Shown piece by piece: positions 8,755 to 16,460 of a stretch of DNA of 64,000 nt. Positions within the stretch are counted from its first letter, which is position 1. Every line of letters starts with the position of its first letter. The notes under the pieces were generated by a model. The model was not told the DNA's origin, searched no databases, and was given only the letters and a program-made list of their open reading frames with translations. The stretch lies in NCBI RefSeq assembly GCF_005144865.1, contig NZ_SWFM01000003.1, positions 310,001 to 374,000 of the forward strand, read 5' to 3'. This DNA comes from Guptibacillus hwajinpoensis. Its GTDB lineage: Bacteria > Bacillota > Bacilli > Bacillales > Guptibacillaceae. The position numbers and the translations under genes are program-made.

Positions 8755-9702
8755 TTGTCAGATTCAAACAAGCCGGCATATGGCGGGCAAGCAGTTGTTG
8801 AAGGTGTCATGTTTCAAGGAAAACATACATCTGTAACTGCTATTCGGCGGAAGGACGATTCAATTGATTATCTAGAAGTCCCAAAGCAGCCGAAACCAAT
8901 TCGAACAAAGCTTAAGAAAATACCTTTTATCCGTGGTGTAGTCGCGATTATTGATGCAAGCGGAAACGGTACTAAGCATTTAAATTTCTCAAGTGAGCGT
9001 TATGATGTAGACCCTTCAGAAGATGAAGAAGTATTAGGGAAAGAAGAACCTTCTAAACTAACTTTGTTATTAGGTGCTGCTGCAATTGGCGTTATATCCT
9101 TTGCATTTGTGAAAACAATATTTACGCTTTTACCCGCACTAGCTGCTGCTTCACTGGAGTTTATTTTCCCTGGGCATGTTGTGCAGAACCTCATTGAAGG
9201 ATTCATCAAGCTCATTCTTCTCCTTAGCTATATTTACTTCATATCGCTTACGCCAATTGTTAAGCGTGTGTTCCAATACCATGGTGCTGAGCATAAAGTG
9301 ATAAACGCTTATGAAGCTGGACTTCCAATTACGATTGAGAATGTTCAGAAACAATCTCGTTTGCACTATAGATGTGGAAGTAGCTTCATCTTATTTACAG
9401 TAGTCATTGGGGTATTTATTTACCTGTTAGTTCCTACTGATCCTTTATGGGTAAGGTTAGTCTATCGTGTTGTTCTCATTCCTGTTGTACTTGGTGTATC
9501 CTTCGAAGTACTGCAGTTAACGAACAAATTGAGAGATGTACCAGTTCTAAAAGTACTTGGCTATCCTGGTCTTTGGGTTCAGCTACTCACAACAAAGAAC
9601 CCTGATGACAAGCAAGTTGATGTGGCAATCCATTCATTTAACGAATTACTTTCTCGCGATAAAATACGAGAGGAAGATGATTCTAGCACTAAAGTTGTTT
9701 AA
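8755..9702 (+). CDS. yqhQ: DUF1385 family membrane protein YqhQ
   Basis: This is a 315-residue conserved bacterial membrane protein (DUF1385). The family signatures are visible: YGGQAVVEGVMFQG near the N-terminus and YHGAEHKVINAYE at about residues 180-192. Four or more hydrophobic segments follow (from residue 100). The biochemical role is not established. The start is a TTG at 8755 with GGTGAGAG upstream. No better start is present. It is followed after 22 bp by yqhP on the same strand. Confidence 0.92.
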   Translation: MSDSNKPAYGGQAVVEGVMFQGKHTSVTAIRRKDDSIDYLEVPKQPKPIRTKLKKIPFIRGVVAIIDASGNGTKHLNFSSERYDVDPSEDEEVLGKEEPSKLTLLLGAAAIGVISFAFVKTIFTLLPALAAASLEFIFPGHVVQNLIEGFIKLILLLSYIYFISLTPIVKRVFQYHGAEHKVINAYEAGLPITIENVQKQSRLHYRCGSSFILFTVVIGVFIYLLVPTDPLWVRLVYRVVLIPVVLGVSFEVLQLTNKLRDVPVLKVLGYPGLWVQLLTTKNPDDKQVDVAIHSFNELLSRDKIREEDDSSTKVV

Positions 9703-9724
9703 AGACGAACAGGAGGTGAATCAT

Positions 9725-10114
9725 TTGTCGCGCCGTGTTGTTCAACCTCTTATTTATATGATTATTGGTCTTGCTGCTCTCGGCTTCATTTGGAAACTGT
9801 TCACTGACCCAATGGGTCTTGTCACGCAGCTTCTAATTACCGCCGCGATTGCTGCTCTCGTCATTTTTCTTGTCAGGAAACTGATGACAAAGAGAATGGG
9901 GAAACAATCAACGTCCTACCAAAAAGCCGCAAAGCAATCATCCAAAATGCAGAAAAAGAAAAGTGCATCACGTAGAAATGCGCCTCACCTGCGCGTTATA
10001 CCATCAAAACGACTCATGCCTAAAAAACGATCTTTACAAGATGATAAAAAGCAAAATCCCTTTACAGTCATTGAAGGCCGCAAAGGGAAAAAGAAAAATA
10101 GAGCTCTTTTTTAG
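9725..10114 (+). CDS. yqhP: SA1362 family protein (YqhP-like)
   Basis: This is a 129-residue protein with two hydrophobic helices (about residues 5-23 and 28-48) and a long, strongly basic tail rich in Lys, Arg, Ser and Gln. It matches the SA1362/YqhP family by size, layout and position after yqhQ. The start is a TTG at 9725 directly behind AGGAGGTGA, the strongest ribosome binding site available. Reading further upstream would run into yqhQ. The function is unknown. The basic tail is presumably cytosolic and might contact nucleic acid or lipid head groups. Confidence 0.8.
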   Translation: MSRRVVQPLIYMIIGLAALGFIWKLFTDPMGLVTQLLITAAIAALVIFLVRKLMTKRMGKQSTSYQKAAKQSSKMQKKKSASRRNAPHLRVIPSKRLMPKKRSLQDDKKQNPFTVIEGRKGKKKNRALF

Positions 10115-10116
10115 AA

Positions 10117-10155
10117 GAAAAGCTAGCTGAGTCCTTTCAGCTAGCTTTTCTTTAT
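10117..10155. terminator. Bidirectional terminator between yqhP and yqhO
   Basis: A stem AGCTAGCTGA / TCAGCTAGCT with a six-base loop is flanked by A-rich and T-rich tracts on both sides (10118-10150). It serves the convergent genes yqhP (plus) and yqhO (minus), and overlaps the last bases of yqhO. Confidence 0.88.
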
Positions 10156-11054
10156 GTGAAATCAGGTAGTTTCCTCCACGTATCCAAGAACTGTGTTGTG
10201 CGATCTTTTCCAAGCTGGATTAACTTCTTTTGACCCTGTCTTTCTAATTTAAATTCAGTCGTCACATCTTGATTTACAGGTATAAAGACGATATTCTGAG
10301 CTTTCTGCTCTTCAATATATCTTGCATCATGGGCTTGTTTCATGGTTTCAAAAAGGGCATGATACATATCCACTGCATTGGTTATTTTATGTTCCGAAGT
10401 GTGTTCGAAATTTGCGCTTAATTGAAATCCCAATACAGGTCTCACTGCTTTCTTTTTCTCTTTAGGTTGAAAAACCCACAATGGAAAGTTACTTAAAATA
10501 CCCCCATCTACAATGAAGTGTTTTTTTCCACCAATGGTGTAAAGTGGTTGTGGCTTAAAAAAGAATGGTAAACTCGCACTCATCCGCACCGCCTTAGCAA
10601 CAGAAAACTGCTCTGGTACAAATCCATATTGATCAAGATCATCAGGTATGACTACCAATCGCCCCTTTGTAATATCGGACACTATGATCTTCAAGGATCC
10701 CTCAGGTAAGTCTCCAAACGTTTCTATTCCTTTTTCCTTCAGAAGTTCTCCAACCCAATTTTCTAAATCCTTCCCTGAATAAAGCCCTAAATTCCAATAG
10801 AGCATTAACCATCTCATCATTGGAAAAGTGAAGCCAGGGTTTCGTTCTAGCAATGTTGTAAGATCCGTATCAAGCAATATCTTCTCTAGCTCACTTCCTT
10901 TATAACCAGCTATAATAAGAGAAGCCATCAGGGCTCCAGCGCTTGTTCCTGCTGTTCGTTTAAATGTGAGACCCCTTTTCTCGACGGCTTGAAGGGCTCC
11001 GACTAGTGCTATTCCCTTCACGCCACCACCAGAAAACACGCCGTCAATAAACAC
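10152..11054 (-). CDS. yqhO: Patatin-like phospholipase YqhO
   Basis: This is a 300-residue patatin/RssA-type serine acyl hydrolase. The oxyanion glycine loop is SGGGVKG (about residues 8-14), the nucleophile Ser38 lies in GTSAG, and the catalytic Asp is in VDGGILSNFP. Such proteins hydrolyse acyl chains of membrane lipids with a Ser-Asp dyad. The physiological substrate is unknown. Two GTG starts compete (11060 and 11054), both behind AAAGGGGGC. The second has the better spacing and was chosen. The gene lies between mntR and yqhP as in B. subtilis, but on its own transcript ending at the shared terminator. Confidence 0.9.
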   Translation of the reverse strand: MFIDGVFSGGGVKGIALVGALQAVEKRGLTFKRTAGTSAGALMASLIIAGYKGSELEKILLDTDLTTLLERNPGFTFPMMRWLMLYWNLGLYSGKDLENWVGELLKEKGIETFGDLPEGSLKIIVSDITKGRLVVIPDDLDQYGFVPEQFSVAKAVRMSASLPFFFKPQPLYTIGGKKHFIVDGGILSNFPLWVFQPKEKKKAVRPVLGFQLSANFEHTSEHKITNAVDMYHALFETMKQAHDARYIEEQKAQNIVFIPVNQDVTTEFKLERQGQKKLIQLGKDRTTQFLDTWRKLPDFT

Positions 11055-11112
11055 ATGCACGCCCCCTTTCTACCTTATTACAGCGTAAGCTTCCTTGATG
11101 ACTTTTAGTACA

Positions 11113-11150
11113 TAAAAAGAGCAATCCGAATGATTATTCGGATTGCTCTT
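11113..11150 (-). terminator. Terminator of mntR overlapping its stop codon
   Basis: A perfect 14-bp stem (arms 11117-11130 and 11137-11150) has the mntR stop codon in its six-base loop. It is followed on the minus strand by a T run. The 5' arm encodes the last codons of mntR. Confidence 0.9.
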
Positions 11151-11565
11151 CGTTTTTCCGCTGCACTTCACGCAGCTCCTCTACTCGTTTACCTGTTTCT
11201 TCAAAATACTGTACAAGATCGCCTATTCGATCGATTGCATCCCAGCTAAGATGATGTTCAATGCCTTCAACATCTTCGTATATATTTTCCTCATTGACCC
11301 CGATAACACTTAAAAATTGTTCAAGCAAAGCATGGCGATCAACGAGACGCTTGCCAAGCTTTTTTCCTTTAGGAGTAAGCATGAAGCCGCGATATTTTTC
11401 GTAAACGACATATTTACCTTTATCTAATTTTTGAATCATTTTGGTTACCGAGGAGGGATGTACCTCTAATGCTTCCGCGATGTCAGATACGCGGGCATAA
11501 CCTTTTCCGTCTATTAGTGCATAAATTCGTTCGATATAATCTTCCATACTTGGAGTAGTGGCCAT
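11134..11565 (-). CDS. mntR: Manganese-dependent transcriptional regulator MntR
   Basis: MntR is a DtxR-family repressor of manganese uptake genes. It has 143 residues. The winged helix covers about residues 6-70 ([19 protein letters not shown]) and the helical metal-binding and dimerisation domain follows. All expected metal ligands are present with a one-residue offset from B. subtilis: Asp9, Glu12, His78, Glu100, Glu103 and His104 (GIEHHLSW). It lacks the SH3-like domain of DtxR, as MntR does. The ATG at 11565 has GGAGGG at good spacing. The frame is open further upstream but without signal. Confidence 0.97.
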   Translation of the reverse strand: MATTPSMEDYIERIYALIDGKGYARVSDIAEALEVHPSSVTKMIQKLDKGKYVVYEKYRGFMLTPKGKKLGKRLVDRHALLEQFLSVIGVNEENIYEDVEGIEHHLSWDAIDRIGDLVQYFEETGKRVEELREVQRKNEEQSE

Positions 11566-11760
11566 TGGATTCCCTCCATCTTTTATTCCATTTAAGCCAG
11601 ACAATAAAAGCATACACCATAGTATGGGCTGATACAAGGAAAGGTTCCATTCGCTTTTACCACTAACATAAACAGTTAAGACAAGCTTTATCTAGGCAGT
11701 TTAACATGAAATTCAGAATTTCCAATACGTATTACCTAGGGTTTGAGATTGTATAACAAC

Positions 11761-11805
11761 ACAAAAAGATTGAAGGATAAACAATATCGCCTATCCTTCA
11801 ATCTT
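11761..11805 (-). terminator. Terminator of the class II ribonucleotide reductase gene
   Basis: The stem AAGATTGAAGGATA / TATCCTTCAATCTT (arms 11766-11779 and 11792-11805, 12-base loop) is followed by TTTTTGTG on the minus strand, just after the stop of nrdJ. Confidence 0.88.
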
Positions 11806-11812
11806 CACTATT

Positions 11813-14377
11813 CTACAGTCCGCATTTTAACTGTGCACTACAGTTGTCACAGGTGTTACATCCACCGATTTCTTTAACTTGTCCTTTCCTACATACAGGA
11901 CAAGTATTACCTACTTCTGAACCAATGGTAACGTCTGTTGAACGGAGATCAGTAATCGTATCTACAAGAACAACCTGCTTTTTCTCTTGCATACCATCAT
12001 CGAACTCAAGTTGTTCAAACGAGTTTTCTTCCGCTTTAAGAGTTAGAACTTGAGAATCACGACTGCCGTCTACATAAACAGTTCCACCTTTTGCACCACC
12101 GTTATATAGACGCTCATATACAGCTTCGACTTGCTTAACTGTATAGCCTTTAGGTGCATTAACTGTTTTGGAAATAGAACTATCTACCCATCGCTGAATA
12201 ACACATTGTGTATCAGCATGATCTTCAGGAGCAAGCTCCATTGCTGAAACAAACCATTCAGGTAGTTTCTCTGTGTCAGCTTCTGGATTTCTTTCAAAAT
12301 ACTCAGCAAGAATATCAGCTTTAACTTCAATAAATTTACCGAGTCTTCCACTCCTATAGTAAGAGAAAGAGAAGTAAGGCTCAAGTCCAGTTGATACCCC
12401 TACCATCGTACCGGTACTTCCAGTTGGTGCAACTGTCAGTAGGTGTGAGTTTCGAATTCCATAATCTAGAATACTCTCACGAATATCATTTGGCATTTGT
12501 TGCATGTAACCAGTGTTAACAAACGCTTCACGAAGGCGATTTGTTTCTTCTAGTGTTGATCCTTCAAGGAACGGGAAGCTACCTTTTTCTTTCGCTAGAT
12601 CAACTGATGCACGATAAGCCGTGGTCGCAATCGTTTCGAAGATTTGATCAGTTAACTTATTTCCTTCTTCAGATCCGTATATTGTTTCGCAATAGATTAG
12701 AAGGTCATGAAGGCCCATAACACCAAGACCCACACGGCGTTCACCAAGAGCCTGTTTCTCATTTTCGTCAAGGAAATAGGGTGTTGCGTTTATAACATTG
12801 TCCTGCATACGTACGCCAACTTCGACAGTTTCCTTTAACTTATCAAAATCAACGGTTTTTGTTTCTTTGTTTGCCATTTCTGCAAGGTTTACTGCTGCTA
12901 AGTTACATACCGAATATGGCGCGAGCGGCTGCTCTCCACAAGGGTTTGTTGCGACTACTTTTTGTCCGTAAGATGTAGCATTGGTTTTTTCATTCGCATT
13001 ATCGATAAAGAAAATACCAGGTTCAGCAGAATACGTTGCACAAATGTTAATTAAGTCCCAAAGTTCTTTCGCTTTTACTTTGCGGTACGTTCTAACAGGG
13101 AATCCTTGCTCCTCCCAGTCACGTACATCACCGGATTCATGCCAATTCTCATTGTAGAGAGCCATTTGTTCCTTAGAGTAGTTCTCCACATCTGGGAACC
13201 TAAGATCGTATTCTCCATCATTCTCAACAGCATCCATGAAATCTTTCGTAAGGCAAACTGAGATATTTGCACCTGTCAAAAAGTCAGGATTATGAACAGA
13301 ATAGGTGCCTCCTGTAAGAAGCTTTTCCTGTGCATCTTGCATAACCTTTTCTTCAAATCCACCAGTACCAGGAATACTTCGATAGTTTAGAATGCTTTGG
13401 TACATCGATCTTTCTGATTCAGATAGAGGTGTGAATTTCAATTTATCTTCGGCAAGTTTTTTAATTTGTTCGTCCTTCGTATTCTCAACAAGGAAACGTA
13501 GAATACGTGGGTTTTGCATCTTAGAAATAATAAATTCAACAATATCTGGATGCCAGTCAGCTAGCATAATCATTTGAGCTCCACGTCTGGACCCGCCCTG
13601 TTCCACAAGATGTGTTAACTTCGCGATATCATCAAGCCAAGATACTGATCCTGAAGATTTACCGTTAACCCCTCTTGCAAGCGTATTTCGAGGTCTCAGC
13701 GTTGAGCCGTTCGTTCCGACTCCACCGCCTCGGCTCATTATTTCCATAACCTGTTTGCGGTGCTCCGAAATACCTTCTCTTGAATCTTGGGGAAACGGCA
13801 TAACATAACAGTTGAAGTAGGTTACTTCTGTGTCAGCTCCTGCACCGTAAAGAACACGACCCGCCGGAACAAAATTCAAGGAAGAGAGCTCATTATAGAA
13901 GCGGTCTTCCCAGTATTTCTTCTCTCCTTCTGTTTTCTCTACATCTGCGAGACCGCGTGCATTTCGACGCGCAATCTGTTCATAGAAAACTTCAAGAGGT
14001 TTCTCAATCACATCAAGTGATCGAACAATCATGCCTGACTCACGTTCTTCTTCTGTATCCAGTACACCAACATAATCTTCATGAACAGCTACAGTCGCTT
14101 TATTCAATTCATAATGGAGTTCTTCAACAAAACCAAGACCTCGTGCAGGAAATTTAGGGTCTTCTTTAATCGTTAGGACAACGAAATCACCTTTTTGTAG
14201 CGTGCGTTTTTCTGTATCTTTAAACGCATAGCGATCAAGCATAACCAGACGACTAACACCTTTGTGGGAAAGATGCATATCTTCAGTGATTGGATGAACC
14301 TGTGTAAACATTTCAATGTCTTTATTTAACTGCTCAATGTTAATTGACCTTCTTCTTTCATCAGTTTGAATAGTCAT
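11813..14377 (-). CDS. nrdJ: Adenosylcobalamin-dependent (class II) ribonucleotide reductase
   Basis: This 854-residue enzyme reduces ribonucleotides to deoxyribonucleotides with adenosylcobalamin as radical source, independent of oxygen. Visible motifs are TYFNCYVMPFP (redox Cys), NGSTLRPR, NPCGEQPLAPYSVCNLAAVNL (catalytic Cys/Glu loop) and APTGSTGTMVGVSTGLEPYFSF. The C-terminus carries CPVCRKGQ and CNTCDNC, cysteine pairs that probably rereduce the active site or bind zinc. The ATG at 14377 has GGAGGGG upstream. An in-frame start at 14398 lacks one. B. subtilis has no equivalent gene at this place. No B12 riboswitch is seen, but paired NrdR boxes lie upstream. Confidence 0.95.
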   Translation of the reverse strand: MTIQTDERRRSINIEQLNKDIEMFTQVHPITEDMHLSHKGVSRLVMLDRYAFKDTEKRTLQKGDFVVLTIKEDPKFPARGLGFVEELHYELNKATVAVHEDYVGVLDTEEERESGMIVRSLDVIEKPLEVFYEQIARRNARGLADVEKTEGEKKYWEDRFYNELSSLNFVPAGRVLYGAGADTEVTYFNCYVMPFPQDSREGISEHRKQVMEIMSRGGGVGTNGSTLRPRNTLARGVNGKSSGSVSWLDDIAKLTHLVEQGGSRRGAQMIMLADWHPDIVEFIISKMQNPRILRFLVENTKDEQIKKLAEDKLKFTPLSESERSMYQSILNYRSIPGTGGFEEKVMQDAQEKLLTGGTYSVHNPDFLTGANISVCLTKDFMDAVENDGEYDLRFPDVENYSKEQMALYNENWHESGDVRDWEEQGFPVRTYRKVKAKELWDLINICATYSAEPGIFFIDNANEKTNATSYGQKVVATNPCGEQPLAPYSVCNLAAVNLAEMANKETKTVDFDKLKETVEVGVRMQDNVINATPYFLDENEKQALGERRVGLGVMGLHDLLIYCETIYGSEEGNKLTDQIFETIATTAYRASVDLAKEKGSFPFLEGSTLEETNRLREAFVNTGYMQQMPNDIRESILDYGIRNSHLLTVAPTGSTGTMVGVSTGLEPYFSFSYYRSGRLGKFIEVKADILAEYFERNPEADTEKLPEWFVSAMELAPEDHADTQCVIQRWVDSSISKTVNAPKGYTVKQVEAVYERLYNGGAKGGTVYVDGSRDSQVLTLKAEENSFEQLEFDDGMQEKKQVVLVDTITDLRSTDVTIGSEVGNTCPVCRKGQVKEIGGCNTCDNCSAQLKCGL

Positions 14378-14792
14378 ATAACCCCTCCATTTCGACATTT
14401 ATACATATATAGGTTTATCTAGATGTGTATAAAAGCAATAAATCTTATTGATTAATATTAGCACATGTCCATCATGCAGACAATCATTTTCCACCATATA
14501 TAGTATTAATAAATATTCAGATAACACTACATATAGTGAAATGACGATAGACGAAGTGCATTTGTCAACTTTCAAATACAATGAAAATAAAAGTTTTTAC
14601 TCGATAAATCGAGATTTACTACGAAGAACAATGAAAAAAGAGGAATTTTGTCCATTGCACATCACGCGTATCTCTGTCCACTCAACTCCTCTACTATCCC
14701 AATTCTTTTTATTTCTTTACCTTATGTACCATCTATAACATTAGAACACTTGTTCCTATTAAGTCAATAGCAAAAGCACCCTGTATAGGTGC
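14378..14792. other. Long intergenic region upstream of nrdJ
   Basis: These 415 bases contain no convincing gene. They hold the nrdJ leader with two NrdR-type boxes (14492-14539) and, at the far end, the lipM terminator. The region is AT-rich. A perfect minus-strand TTGACA (14563-14568) lacks a good -10 at normal spacing. No cobalamin riboswitch core was recognised. Confidence 0.6.
14492..14539 (-). promoter_or_regulatory. Tandem NrdR boxes upstream of nrdJ
   Basis: CACCATATATAGTATT (14492-14507) and ACACTACATATAGTGA (14524-14539) both resemble the palindromic NrdR box (ACACWATATATWGTGT-like). Their centres are 32 bp apart, three helical turns, which is the typical spacing of NrdR box pairs. 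They lie about 115-160 bases before the nrdJ start. NrdR represses ribonucleotide reductase genes when ATP/dATP load is sufficient. The nrdR gene itself is not in this window. Confidence 0.7.
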
Positions 14793-14794
14793 TT
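14768..14794 (-). terminator. Probable terminator of lipM
   Basis: A short stem AAGCACC / GGTGCTT with a seven-base loop (14774-14794), overlapping the lipM stop, is followed by TTTGCTATTG on the minus strand. The T run is short, so efficiency is uncertain. Confidence 0.6.
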
Positions 14795-15623
14795 ATTTGC
14801 TGTAATTCCACTTATCACTTGCGTATTTTTCTTCTGCAAGTTGGTTCACAAAGTTCTCTTGTTCTTCAGATAATCGGTATGGTACAAGATCAATGTTAAG
14901 TCCTTTTTCAAATCCAGCGTAAAAAGCCTCTACAGCTTCTTCCATAGATACTGGCGTTGGACGAAGTGCGTTAATTGCTACCGCTTTTTTACGAAATCCT
15001 CGCTGCATTCGTTCCCTTATCCGATCATTTTTAAATTTAAAGCAATCAAAAAGCTTGTCCTCATCGATATCAAGTAGAATGGAACCGTGCTGGAGAATTA
15101 CACCTTTCTGTCTCGTTTGTGCACTTCCAGCTACTTTTCTGCCTTCTACAACAAGCTCATAATAGGAAGGTGAATCGAAACAAACGCCAGATCGAGGTGC
15201 GCGAAGCTCTGCTTTTTCTTCTTCCGTCTTAGGAACAGCAAAGTACGCATCAAGTCCTAACTTTTGAAACCCTATTAAAAGACCTTCAGAAATCACGCGA
15301 TAAGCTTCTGTCACAGTTGAAGGCATATCGGGGTAGTCTTCCGAAACGATCACACTGTAAGTCACTTCTTTATCGTGTAGAACAGCTCGTCCACCAGTTG
15401 GCCTTCTTACAAACCCGAGTTCATACTCTTTGACAGTTTCTAAATTAATATCACGTTCAACTTGTTGAAAATATCCAATCGATAAGGTTGCAGGATCCCA
15501 ACCATAGAAACGTATTACTGGTGGAATTAAACCTTCACTGTGCCATTTAAGTAACGCTTCATCAAGCGCCATATTATACTCTGGAGAACATTCTCCCGAA
15601 TCAATAAATGCCCATTGCTTCAT
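14793..15623 (-). CDS. lipM: Octanoyl-[acyl carrier protein]:protein octanoyltransferase LipM
   Basis: LipM transfers octanoate from acyl carrier protein to the H protein GcvH, the first step of lipoate assembly in Bacillus. The 276 residues show the biotin/lipoate ligase fold with [12 protein letters not shown] at about 73-84, the catalytic Cys148 in [12 protein letters not shown], and [19 protein letters not shown]. The ATG has AAAGGAG upstream. It lies beside the glycine cleavage genes, whose H protein (GcvH, encoded elsewhere) is its substrate, and convergent architecture is conserved with B. subtilis yqhM. It is most likely LipM rather than a lipoate ligase, on account of the Cys. Confidence 0.95.
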   Translation of the reverse strand: MKQWAFIDSGECSPEYNMALDEALLKWHSEGLIPPVIRFYGWDPATLSIGYFQQVERDINLETVKEYELGFVRRPTGGRAVLHDKEVTYSVIVSEDYPDMPSTVTEAYRVISEGLLIGFQKLGLDAYFAVPKTEEEKAELRAPRSGVCFDSPSYYELVVEGRKVAGSAQTRQKGVILQHGSILLDIDEDKLFDCFKFKNDRIRERMQRGFRKKAVAINALRPTPVSMEEAVEAFYAGFEKGLNIDLVPYRLSEEQENFVNQLAEEKYASDKWNYSK

Positions 15624-15771
15624 TACAGGAACTCCTTTACCACGTCAATATTCTAACTCCTATTTTATTCTAGCAGAGGATAAAATAGATGACCATTGAA
15701 CTTACTTATTTATGACTAATTAACTAGCTTAAATAATTCCAACTACTTTTCTTTATCCATACTATTAATAA

Positions 15772-15854
15772 GGCTGTTTTCGTAGACATTGTTTCTATAA
15801 GAGTCAATCAATCACATTTTTTCTTTCATTGTTATTTTCTTTTGCGGAAAGCTG
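15772..15854 (+). repeat. Degenerate copy A of a GGCT-ended dispersed element
   Basis: The left end (15772-15804, starting GGCTGTTTTCGTAGACATTG) matches the left terminus of the elements at 16325 and 48005, including the TATAAGAGT segment. The interior and right end are strongly degenerate. A possible right end near 15854 (AAAGCTG) is weak. The copy lies in the spacer between lipM and yqhL and shows no target duplication that I can see. Confidence 0.6.
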
Positions 15855-15910
15855 AAAAGACGTGTAAACTTAAAGTTGTCGATTTTATTTGAAAGGGTGT
15901 AACACATTTT

Positions 15911-16288
15911 ATGGAATGGATTATCGCAATCGCACTACTCGTCGCGTTTATTGTCTATATTGTCATTTCGCGATTCATGCAAAAAAAGAATGTGAAAACG
16001 TTAACGGAAGAAGAATTCCGCGCAGGGTATCGCAAAGCTCAACTTATTGATGTACGCGAACCAAATGAGTTTGACAATGGCCATATTCTTGGCGCTAGAA
16101 ATATTCCTGTCAGTCAGTTAAAAATGCGCATTAAAGAAATTCGTAAAGATCAGCCGGTCTATATGTACGATTACAATGGCATTATTGTAGCTCGTGCTGC
16201 AAGCATTCTAAGAAAACACGGTATTAAAGACCTGTATCAATTGAAAGGCGGCTTCAAAAAATGGGGCGGCAAAGTTAAAAAGAAGTAG
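15911..16288 (+). CDS. yqhL: Rhodanese-like domain protein YqhL lacking the catalytic cysteine
   Basis: This is a 125-residue protein with one N-terminal membrane helix (about residues 3-21) and a cytosolic single rhodanese domain (FRAGYRKAQLIDVREPNEFDNGHILGARNIP and onward). In active rhodaneses the loop after the fourth strand begins with Cys. Here the loop reads VYMYDYNGIIVARAA, with Asp87 (codon GAT) at that position. Sulfur transfer by the usual persulfide is therefore unlikely, unless another residue serves. Position and size match B. subtilis YqhL. The ATG at 15911 follows GAAAGGGTG at a rather long distance. A perfect terminator follows. Confidence 0.9.
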   Translation: MEWIIAIALLVAFIVYIVISRFMQKKNVKTLTEEEFRAGYRKAQLIDVREPNEFDNGHILGARNIPVSQLKMRIKEIRKDQPVYMYDYNGIIVARAASILRKHGIKDLYQLKGGFKKWGGKVKKK

Positions 16289-16322
16289 AAAAAGCAGCTG
16301 CATGCGCGCAGCTGCTTTTTTA
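16289..16322 (+). terminator. Terminator of yqhL
   Basis: AAAAGCAGCTGC / GCAGCTGCTTTT (16290-16301 and 16308-16319) with a six-base loop and following T run makes a strong intrinsic terminator immediately after yqhL. Confidence 0.93.
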
Positions 16323-16324
16323 TA

Positions 16325-16443
16325 GGCTGTTTTCGAAGATATTGTTGCCTTAAGAGTAGTGGTTGATTTCCGCTCCAATCAGGTAAGTGGGGTTTTATTA
16401 TAAAAAAACTCACTCAAAAACAACACTCTTTTCGAATTGAGCC
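16325..16443. repeat. Copy B of the GGCT-ended dispersed element (119 bp, central module missing)
   Basis: The left terminus GGCTGTTTTCGAAGATATTG and right terminus (ending ATTGAGCC) form imperfect inverted repeats matching the element at 48005-48234. The interior reads through one TTCCGCTCCA (16368-16377) into AATCAG. Copy D has two TTCCGCTCCA repeats 115 bp apart enclosing a GC-rich hairpin. Copy B thus lacks exactly one repeat plus the module. It fills the space between the yqhL terminator and the gcvPB stop. Flanking 8-mers do not match, so a target duplication is not preserved. Confidence 0.75.
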
Positions 16444-16460
16444 TTTACTTGGTGGTTTTA

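Noticed and set aside
14378..14792. Cobalamin riboswitch upstream of the B12-dependent reductase
   Set aside because: The region is long enough and the enzyme uses B12, but neither the B12 box nor the core stem pattern could be found on the minus strand.
16317..16451. Target duplication around element copy B
   Set aside because: The 8-mers on the two sides (TTTTTATA and TTTACTTG) differ, so no duplication is claimed.
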